Source: Pseudomonadota bacterium (lineage in GTDB: Bacteria > Myxococcota_A > UBA796 > SXON01). From it: DNA of 36,290 nt. Shown here one piece after another: positions 29,971-36,290 of this stretch (positions are counted from its first letter, which is position 1; each line of letters begins with the position of its first letter). The notes under the pieces were generated by a model. The model did not search any database and had not been told where the DNA came from. It saw only the letters and a list, made by a program, of their open reading frames with translations. The stretch is from assembly GCA_005778355.1 (NCBI GenBank), contig SXON01000052.1:1-36290 (forward strand), read 5' to 3'. Both the position numbers and the translations under genes were made by a program.

Positions 29971-32900
29971 TCAGAGCCGATCGAGAGCCTGTTCCACGCG
30001 GCGCAAGGTGGCCGCGTCCATGCGGTAGTCCACCGACATCCCGGGCGTCTCCCCGTTGTCGCCCGCGTTGATCATCGTCACCACGCCCTCGAACAGGAGC
30101 GGCTCAACGAGACCGGGGGCATCGATCTCGAACACACACTCGCGTCCCACGGCCAGCGGCTTCTCGGTCTTGATGAAGGTACCGCCACGGCGAAGGTTGT
30201 CGCGGTACTCGGCGACAAACGCGTCTTTCTCACGGTAGTGCAGCTTGAGACGGGCGGGCTTCCGCTTCTTCGGCTCGGCCGCCGGCTCCAGTGATGGCAC
30301 GACCGCCGCAGGCACGACCGGCGCCGCGACGAGCGACGCAGGCACCGCCTGCAGGGGCATGGTGGGCGCCGGCGCCGCGGGCACATCGGACCGAGGCGTC
30401 GGCAAAGGCGGAGCAGCCACCTTGACCCCGGAGTTGGTGGGGGACTCGTCGAAGACGCTCCCGGTGTCGCCACCCGTGGCCCCTGCGGGAGCGGAGGAGC
30501 CGCCGAGCTCGCCGCCGTCGTCGAAGGCGCCGGCAAAGATGTCGGCGGAGAGCGCCGCGGCGCTGGAGGTGTCGAAGGGATCGATCTCGGGGTTGTCGGG
30601 GATCACCATGGGCGCCGCTACGCGCGGCGTGGCGGGGGGCAGCGAACCGAGAAGGGGCGCGTCGTCGGGAGTGGTCTCGGCGGTGGGCGGGCCGTCGCCC
30701 AGCATGCCCTCGAACAGAAGTCCGCTCGCGGCCGGCGCGATCGTCGCGTTGTCGGGAGGCGCGAACGTGGCACGCACCGGTTCGGGCTCGGGCGCCGGTT
30801 CGGGCAGCTTGGCGGTTGGCGCGGGTGGCGTCGCCCCGAAGGGATCGGCGACCGTCGGCGCGATGGTCGGCCCGGCGCGGAAAGGGTCGCTCGCGCCGAA
30901 GGGGTCACCACCGCCCAAGGGATCGCTGCCGCCGAAGGGGTCGCTGCCGAACTGGTCGCCACCAAAACCGTCGAGGCTCGGCGCACGCGCACCGGCCTCA
31001 GTGATGGGATCGTCGGAGGACTCCTCCTCGCCGAGGCCGGCGAAGAGCTCGCTGGCGTCGAGATCGTCCTCGCCGGCGGTCTTGTCCGCCCCGAAGTTCG
31101 GCCGGGGCGCCACACCGCGGCCGGGCTCCCGCGTGCCGCCGAGCCCGAAGGTCGCGCTCTCGTCGCGACCGTAGAGGTCTTCTTCCTCGGCGATCGCCGC
31201 AGCCGTCGCGTCGTCTTCGTCGTCTTCGGCGGGCGAGGGCATCGGCTCGAACTGCGCCAATTCCTCCGGGTCGACACCCTCCTCCACGATGGCGTCGCGG
31301 GCCACTGCGGACATGTCGATCGCGGGCGCGGGACCGCTCGACAAGCTCGGCGGCGAGACGGCCGGGGCTGGCGTGGCGATGGTCGCAGCAACCGGCTGGG
31401 CCTTCTTCTTGCCTCCGAAGATCGCCGCCAGGATCCCCAGCTTCGACTTCGCGCCCGCACCCGCAGTTGGCGTGGCTACGGCCGCCAGCGCGGCCTGGGC
31501 GTCACGCTGCACGCGCGCGTCACGGTCGCCCCGAGCCTCGTCTTCGGAGGGCATGTGGGGGGCACGCGCACGGTCGGCATAGTTGCGCACGCTGATGTTG
31601 CGCTTCTCGCCGCTCGCGCGGTCGACCGCCGTCACCTGCAACATGCCGTTGCTGTCGAGCTTGAAGGTGACGTCGACCTTGGTCTGCATCCGCGGCGCCG
31701 GCGTCAGCCCGTCGAGCACGAACTCGCCGAGGAACTCGTTCTCCGACGCCACGCGGCTCTGACCCTGGCGGACGGTGACGCGCACCGAGGTCTGGTTCTC
31801 GTGCACCGTCGCGAAGGTGCGCGACTCCGCCGCAGGCACTCTCGAGTTCTTGGGCACCACGACTGAGAACATCCCGCCGATCGCGTCGATACCGAGGTCG
31901 AAGGGGGTGACGTCGAGCAGGACCGTCTGCTGCGCCGTCGGGTCGGCCAGGTTCGAGGCATGAACGGCGGCCCCGATGGCGACCGCCTCCTCGGGGTGCA
32001 CGCTCCGAGAGGGCTCGCGGCCGAACAAGCCGGACACGGCCTCCCGCACGCGCGGCATGCGTGTTTGACCGCCGACGAGTACCACCTCGTCGATGTCGGA
32101 GAGTTGCAGGCTCGCGTCGACGACCGCGCTCCGGGTGATGTCGATGCATCGCGACACCAGGTCGCCCGTGAGCGACTCCAGCGTGGTGCGCGTGAGCACC
32201 GTCTCGAGGTTGTGGCCCGACAGGATGTGCGGAATCACCACGGTGGTGCGGTCGGAGAACGACAGGTCGCACTTGGCACGTTCCGCGGCGTCCTTCAGAC
32301 GCTGCAGCGCGTTGCGATCGTTGCGCACGTTCTGGCCCGACTTCGCCTGGAAGGCGTCGCACAGGTGATCGACCAACCGGTAGTCGAAGTCCTCTCCGCC
32401 GAGGTAGGTGTCGCCACGCGTCGCGAGCACCTCATACACGCCGCTGCTCAGCTTGAGCACCGTCACGTCGAAGGTTCCGCCACCGAGGTCGAAGATACAA
32501 ACGGTGCGCTCGAGGTTCTTCTTGTGCCCGTAGGCAAGCGCCGCGGCCGTGGGCTCGTTGAGCAGACGGTCGCACTTGAGCCCCGCGAGGCGGGCCGCCT
32601 CCATGGTCTGGGCCCGCTGCTGGTGGTTGAAGTGCGCGGGGACGGTGATCACCGCCTCGTCGACCGGCTCGCCGATGGCGCGCTCGGTGATGGTGCGCGC
32701 CACCTGGAGCACGACTGCGGCCACCTCGGCGGGCGACATCCACTCGTCGCCCACCTTCACCTGGACGCCGCCGTCGGGGGCTTCGCGCACCTGGTACTGC
32801 ACGCGCTCACGCGCTCGCTGCACCTCGGGGCTGTCCCAGCGGCGGCCGATGAGGCGTTTCGTGGCGTACACGGTGCGGTCGGGGTGAGTCAGGATCAGGT

Positions 32901-33066
32901 TGTGCGCGGCCTGGCCAACGATGAAGCGCCCCTCGCCTCGTGCGCTCACGACGGAGGGCAAGACCTTGTACCCGCGATCATCCTCGATCACGCGCGGTCG
33001 GCCGTCCTGGATCACCGCCACCGCGGTGTTGGTCGTGCCGAGGTCGATGCCGACGATCCTGCCCAT
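29971..33066 (-). CDS. Hsp70 (DnaK-like) fused through a disordered linker to a PilZ-type domain
   Basis: This is a 1031-residue protein. ATG 33066 begins GRIVGIDLGTTNTAVAV and follows AGGAAGA. The nucleotide-binding domain (1-~380) is complete: ITVPAHFNHQQRAQTMEAA, LLNEPTAAALAYG, IFDLGGGTFDVTVL, VVLVGGQTRMPRVREA. A substrate-binding beta domain follows (~390-510; DVTPFDLGI, FLGEFVLDGL), but the usual helical lid is missing. Residues ~520-935 are low-complexity, acidic and Pro/Ala-rich, with FG/DPF repeats. Residues 937-1031 match the myxobacterial PilZ subtype (ARLKLHYREKDAFVAEY, NLRRGGTFIKTEKPLAVG, FEGVV). RxxxR is absent and NxSxxG reads NLRRGG, so c-di-GMP binding is doubtful. Myxococcus has DnaK homologs linked to social motility (SglK, StkA). 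A role in localised chaperone or motility control is inference. Confidence 0.93.
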   Translation of the reverse strand: MGRIVGIDLGTTNTAVAVIQDGRPRVIEDDRGYKVLPSVVSARGEGRFIVGQAAHNLILTHPDRTVYATKRLIGRRWDSPEVQRARERVQYQVREAPDGGVQVKVGDEWMSPAEVAAVVLQVARTITERAIGEPVDEAVITVPAHFNHQQRAQTMEAARLAGLKCDRLLNEPTAAALAYGHKKNLERTVCIFDLGGGTFDVTVLKLSSGVYEVLATRGDTYLGGEDFDYRLVDHLCDAFQAKSGQNVRNDRNALQRLKDAAERAKCDLSFSDRTTVVIPHILSGHNLETVLTRTTLESLTGDLVSRCIDITRSAVVDASLQLSDIDEVVLVGGQTRMPRVREAVSGLFGREPSRSVHPEEAVAIGAAVHASNLADPTAQQTVLLDVTPFDLGIDAIGGMFSVVVPKNSRVPAAESRTFATVHENQTSVRVTVRQGQSRVASENEFLGEFVLDGLTPAPRMQTKVDVTFKLDSNGMLQVTAVDRASGEKRNISVRNYADRARAPHMPSEDEARGDRDARVQRDAQAALAAVATPTAGAGAKSKLGILAAIFGGKKKAQPVAATIATPAPAVSPPSLSSGPAPAIDMSAVARDAIVEEGVDPEELAQFEPMPSPAEDDEDDATAAAIAEEEDLYGRDESATFGLGGTREPGRGVAPRPNFGADKTAGEDDLDASELFAGLGEEESSDDPITEAGARAPSLDGFGGDQFGSDPFGGSDPLGGGDPFGASDPFRAGPTIAPTVADPFGATPPAPTAKLPEPAPEPEPVRATFAPPDNATIAPAASGLLFEGMLGDGPPTAETTPDDAPLLGSLPPATPRVAAPMVIPDNPEIDPFDTSSAAALSADIFAGAFDDGGELGGSSAPAGATGGDTGSVFDESPTNSGVKVAAPPLPTPRSDVPAAPAPTMPLQAVPASLVAAPVVPAAVVPSLEPAAEPKKRKPARLKLHYREKDAFVAEYRDNLRRGGTFIKTEKPLAVGRECVFEIDAPGLVEPLLFEGVVTMINAGDNGETPGMSVDYRMDAATLRRVEQALDRL

Positions 33067-33084
33067 CCGTCTTCCTGGCCGGGC

Positions 33085-33093
33085 ACTATACCA
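33085..33093 (-). promoter_or_regulatory. Extended -10 promoter (TGGTATAGT) for the Hsp70-PilZ gene
   Basis: The minus strand reads TGGTATAGT, a close match to an extended -10 (TGnTATAAT), 18 nt before the start at 33066. It sits in the 44-bp gap after purF, so the chaperone-like gene can be expressed apart from the purine genes. No -35 match is seen. Confidence 0.6.
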
Positions 33094-33110
33094 GAGCCGC
33101 GCGACCGGCC

Positions 33111-34502
33111 CTAGAACAGGGTGAGCTGCCCGTCGCCACCACGCTGCGCTGGCTGGATCGGGTAGTTGCCGGTGAAGCAGGCGTCGCAGGTACGCGATCC
33201 CTCCTCGTGGACCGCCTCCCGCAGTTGCTCGATCGACAGGTACGCCACGCTGTCGGCGTCGAGGAAGGCTCTGATGCGGGGCAGATCGAAGCGGTGCGCG
33301 AGCAGGTCTTCCCGGTCGGGCGTGTCGATGCCGTAATGGCAAGGGCCGGTCATCGGCGGCGAGGAGATGCGCAAGTGCACCTCCACCGCCCCCGCCTGGC
33401 GGAGCATGCGGACGATTTTTTGGGAGGTGGTGCCTCGCACGATGCTGTCGTCCACGACCACCACGCGCTTCCCGCTCACGACGCTCTTGTTCGGCTGCAG
33501 CTTGAGGCGAACGCCGAAGTCGCGGATGCGCTGGGTGGGCTCGATGAAGGTGCGACCGACATAGTGCGAGCGCAGGAGCCCGATCCCGTAGGGAATCCCG
33601 CTCTCTTCGGCGTAGCCCAGCGCGGCGGGCGTCCCGCTGTCCGGCACCCCGATGACCACGTCGGCACGGGCCGGGTACTCGCGCGCCAGGACCTGGCCCA
33701 TGCGAACCCGGGAGGGGTACACTTCCCGTCCAAACAATGTCGTGTCGGGACGCGCGAAGTAGACGTGCTCGAAAATGCAGGCACGCCGCGGTTTGCGCGG
33801 GAAGGGACGAAGCGCCGTGACGCCGTCTTCGTCGAGGATCAACATCTCCCCCGGCTCCACTTCCCGCACCACGGTGCCCTGGACGAACTCGATGGCGCAG
33901 CTCTCGCTGGCCACGATCCACGCGTCGCCCCGGCGCCCGAGCACCAGCGGGCGGAAGCCCCAGGGGTCGCGGGCGGCCACGAGCTTGTCGCCGGCGAGCG
34001 CGAGCACACACCAGGCGCCCTCCACGCGGCCGAGCGCGTCGACCAGCCGGTTGATGAGGGTCTTCTGGTCGCTCGCCGCCACGAGGTGGAGGATCACCTC
34101 GGTGTCGGAGCTGCGGCCGAAGATGGCGCCCTTCGCCTCCAGCTCGTCGCGGAGCAGGCCGGCATTGGTGAGCGTGCCGTTGTGGCACACCGCGAGCTGG
34201 CCCTCTCGCCACTGCACGAGGAAGGGCTGCACGTTGGCGAGGGTGTTGCCCCCCGCGGTGCTGTAGCGCACGTGCCCGATCGCCGCGTCGCCGGGGAGGC
34301 TGCGAATGGCGGGCTCGTCGAAGACCTCGTGAACAAGCCCGAGGCCCTTCAATTCTCGAAGCACGCCCCCCTGCCTCGCCACGATCCCCGCGCCCTCCTG
34401 CCCGCGGTGCTGCAAGGCGTGCAGACCCAGGTAGGTGATCCGCGCCGCGTCGGCATCACCGACGACGCCAAACACGCCGCACTCGTGGCGGAGGCTACCC
34501 AT
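33111..34502 (-). CDS. purF: Amidophosphoribosyltransferase PurF
   Basis: This 463-residue enzyme makes phosphoribosylamine from PRPP and glutamine, the first step of purine synthesis. MGSLRHE is a short propeptide that would be removed to expose the nucleophile Cys8 (CGVFGVVG). The glutaminase domain shows LQHRGQEGAGI, GHVRYSTAGGN and CHNGTLTN. The phosphoribosyltransferase domain shows the PRPP loop VVVVDDSIVRGTTS and GIDTPDRE. Cys residues in RRACIFEHVYF, TGPCHYG and TCDACFTGNY match the four ligands of the Bacillus-type [4Fe-4S] form. Its start overlaps the purL stop by 8 nt (ATGGGTAG), showing translational coupling in a pur operon. Confidence 0.97.
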   Translation of the reverse strand: MGSLRHECGVFGVVGDADAARITYLGLHALQHRGQEGAGIVARQGGVLRELKGLGLVHEVFDEPAIRSLPGDAAIGHVRYSTAGGNTLANVQPFLVQWREGQLAVCHNGTLTNAGLLRDELEAKGAIFGRSSDTEVILHLVAASDQKTLINRLVDALGRVEGAWCVLALAGDKLVAARDPWGFRPLVLGRRGDAWIVASESCAIEFVQGTVVREVEPGEMLILDEDGVTALRPFPRKPRRACIFEHVYFARPDTTLFGREVYPSRVRMGQVLAREYPARADVVIGVPDSGTPAALGYAEESGIPYGIGLLRSHYVGRTFIEPTQRIRDFGVRLKLQPNKSVVSGKRVVVVDDSIVRGTTSQKIVRMLRQAGAVEVHLRISSPPMTGPCHYGIDTPDREDLLAHRFDLPRIRAFLDADSVAYLSIEQLREAVHEEGSRTCDACFTGNYPIQPAQRGGDGQLTLF

Positions 34503-36290
34503 CCACCCACCGGGGGAAGGTGTCGCCCCAGGCCTCGTGGAGCTGGACCACGCCGAGGTCGATGTCGCCCATCACCAGCCGGTCGCCACCGGTCGTCCCG
34601 AGGCGCCGGTAAGGCACCCCCTCGCAGGCCGCGAGCACGTCGGCCTCGCGCGCTGGGTCGAAGGCGATGATCGCACGCCCGTGGTCTTCCCCGAAGAGCG
34701 CCTCGCTGTTTGTCGCGACATCGAAGCGCCCGCCCACTTCGAGCGCACACTCCGCCAGCGCCACGGCGAGGCCGCCATCGGCCAGGTCGTGCGCCAGCTC
34801 GACCAGCCCCTCGCGCACCAGGCGTCGCAAGGCGGCACCCAGTGCGCGCTCGGCGGCGAAGTCGACCGGGGGCGCGTCGCCCGTCTTGCGCAGCCCGTGG
34901 ATCGCCCGGATGAAGAGGCTGGCCCCGAGGTGAGTCCCCTCCCCGCCGAGCAGCGCGACGGTTCGACCGGCGGCGAAGCGGCCACGTAGGCGCGGCGAGG
35001 GGCCTTGAAGCAGGCCAACCATCGCCAGCCCCGGCGTGGGCAGGATCGCGCTGTCGCCCGTCTCGTTGTAGAGCGAGACGTTGCCGCTCACGACGGGCAC
35101 ACCGAGCTCGCGACAGGCCTCCGCCATGCCGTCCACGCTCTCGGAGAACTCCCACATCACCTCGGGCTTACGCGGGTTGCCGAAGTTCATGCAGTCGCTG
35201 AGCCCGATGGGGTCGGCGCCCACGCAGGCGAGGTTCCGCACGCACTCCGCCACCTGTCCCGCCGTGCCCGCTCGCGGGTTGGCGTACACGTGGTGACCGT
35301 TGCTATCGGCCACGAAAGCAAGGTGTTTGTCGGTCCCCTTCACGCGCAGGAGCGCCGCGTCGAGTCCAGGGCCGATCTCGGTGTCGGTGCCCACCTGGTG
35401 GTCGTACTGGCGCCAGATCCAGCGTTTGTCGCTCACGTCGGGATCGGACAGGAGACGCAGGAGCGCCGCCGAGTGATCGACGGGCGGCAGCGCCGGGACC
35501 GGCGGCGAGGCGGGGCGCGCCAGCCGGGGACGGTCGTATTTCGGTGCCGCGTCGGTGAGAATCGCGACCGGGATCGCGGCCACCTCCGTGCCGTGCCAGG
35601 TGCAACGCCAGGTGGCGTCCGCGGTGACAGTACCCACCTCGGCGCAGCGAAGGTCCCACTTCTCGAAGACCTCGAACACCTTGGCCTCGTGACCGGGCTT
35701 GATCACGAGCAACATCCGCTCCTGGCTCTCGGAGAGCAAGAGCTCGTAGGGCGTCATCTCGCGCTCGCGGGTGGGCACCTGGTCGAGCGCGAGCAAGAGC
35801 CCGGCCCCGGCGCGCCCCGCCATCTCCACGCTCGACGAGGTGAGGCCCGCGGCGCCCATGTCCTGGATGCCCACGAGCACGTCCATCGACATGAGCTCGA
35901 GGCAGGCCTCGAGGAGGAGCTTCTCCTGGAAGGGGTCGCCCACCTGCACGGTCGGGCGCTTCTCGTCGCTGTCGTCGTCGAAGCTGGCGCTCGCCATCGT
36001 GGCGCCGTGGATGCCGTCGCGACCGGTGCCCGCGCCCACGTAGAACACCTTGTTGCCGGCGTCGCCCACGGTGCCGAGGAAGATCCGGTCGCGATGCACG
36101 ATGCCCGCGCAGAATGCGTTGACGAGGCAGTTGCCGTCGTAGCTCTCGTCGAAGCGCGTTTCGCCACCCACCGTCGGGATGCCCATGCAGTTGCCGTAGC
36201 CGCCGATGCCGGACACCACGCCCTTGACCAGGCGCTTGGTCTTCTCGGGGCTGGGATCGCCGAAGCGCAGGGCGTTCAGCAGGGCCACCG
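34495..36290 (-). CDS. purL: Phosphoribosylformylglycinamidine synthase subunit PurL (N-terminus outside window)
   Basis: 598 codons are visible including the in-frame C-terminus. Compared with small-type PurL (~740 residues), roughly 140 N-terminal residues lie beyond the window. The enzyme converts FGAR to FGAM with ATP and ammonia delivered by PurQ/PurS. Recognisable segments are GGYGNCMGIPTVGGE, GATMASASFDDDS, QVGDPFQEKLLLEACLEL, GIQDMGAAGLTSSSVEMAG, the second-half SNGHHVYANPRAG, LSDCMNFGNPRKPE, VVSGNVSLYNET and LAHDLADGGLAVALAE. It overlaps purF by 8 nt. The lack of a fused glutaminase domain at the C-terminus supports the small, three-subunit form. Confidence 0.96.
   Translation of the reverse strand, partial: VALLNALRFGDPSPEKTKRLVKGVVSGIGGYGNCMGIPTVGGETRFDESYDGNCLVNAFCAGIVHRDRIFLGTVGDAGNKVFYVGAGTGRDGIHGATMASASFDDDSDEKRPTVQVGDPFQEKLLLEACLELMSMDVLVGIQDMGAAGLTSSSVEMAGRAGAGLLLALDQVPTREREMTPYELLLSESQERMLLVIKPGHEAKVFEVFEKWDLRCAEVGTVTADATWRCTWHGTEVAAIPVAILTDAAPKYDRPRLARPASPPVPALPPVDHSAALLRLLSDPDVSDKRWIWRQYDHQVGTDTEIGPGLDAALLRVKGTDKHLAFVADSNGHHVYANPRAGTAGQVAECVRNLACVGADPIGLSDCMNFGNPRKPEVMWEFSESVDGMAEACRELGVPVVSGNVSLYNETGDSAILPTPGLAMVGLLQGPSPRLRGRFAAGRTVALLGGEGTHLGASLFIRAIHGLRKTGDAPPVDFAAERALGAALRRLVREGLVELAHDLADGGLAVALAECALEVGGRFDVATNSEALFGEDHGRAIIAFDPAREADVLAACEGVPYRRLGTTGGDRLVMGDIDLGVVQLHEAWGDTFPRWVDG

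Noticed and set aside
31960..34670. Plus-strand open frames antisense to Hsp70-PilZ and purF
   Set aside because: Both minus-strand genes are unmistakable, and the antisense products have shadow composition.

Overview
This is a gene-dense, very GC-rich (roughly 70% by eye) bacterial chromosome segment, most likely from a myxobacterium-like member of the Myxococcota. The evidence is a giant FG-GAP/MopE-type surface protein with a MYXO-CTERM-like tail, an AgmX/PglI-type envelope protein, eukaryote-like Ser/Thr kinases with fused ATPase regions, a PP2C phosphatase with a cyclic-nucleotide-binding domain, a caspase-like peptidase, a PilZ domain of the myxobacterial type, and menaquinone synthesis by the futalosine route (MqnD). 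I see no tRNA, rRNA, insertion sequence or CRISPR array. Apart from the first 240 bases there is no gene-free stretch over 300 bases.

Layout. 1-240: nested inverted repeats that look like a structured RNA. 241-960 (-): GST-like protein. 1034-10084 (+): a surface/stress block made of a 1878-residue lipoprotein with two FG-GAP propellers and about 11 MopE-type repeats, then a tightly coupled run of ECF sigma factor, zinc-finger anti-sigma factor, caspase-like protease with a beta-barrel-like tail, and a small lipoprotein. 12824-10089 (-): degenerate radical-SAM-like protein, short family-9 glycosyltransferase and leucine dehydrogenase. 12932-14269 (+): AgmX-like protein, followed by a hairpin terminator. 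14334-21051 (+): a coupled operon of a large peptidase-like protein, a Ser/Thr kinase-ATPase-helical-repeat protein and a Cys-rich duplicated exported protein. 21076-22014 (+): nadA. 22786-22019 (-) and 22828-24279 (+): a divergent pair, a Lys/Asp-repeat outer-membrane-like protein and an atypical kinase-ATPase.

24800-24276 (-): SRPBCC protein. 24835-27046 (+): SAM methyltransferase, MazG/dCTPase-like pyrophosphohydrolase and TetR regulator. 27060-28304 (+): PP2C-cNMP phosphatase. 28316-29155 (+): mqnD. 29934-29152 (-): TrmN6-like methyltransferase. 33066-29971 (-): Hsp70 fused to a PilZ-type domain. 36290-33111 (-): purL (cut by the window end) overlapping purF.

How they fit together: housekeeping genes (NAD, purine, menaquinone, leucine catabolism) alternate with signalling and envelope modules. 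The best candidates for undescribed systems are (a) the sigma/anti-sigma/caspase-barrel/lipoprotein operon, (b) the peptidase-like/kinase-ATPase/exported-protein operon, and (c) the Hsp70-PilZ fusion. Two sequence-level habits recur. Start codons often overlap the upstream stop (TTGA three times, ATGA twice). A GGTTAG-like element often lies 9-12 nt before the start codon, suggesting near-leaderless transcripts. All functions are read from sequence motifs without database searches.
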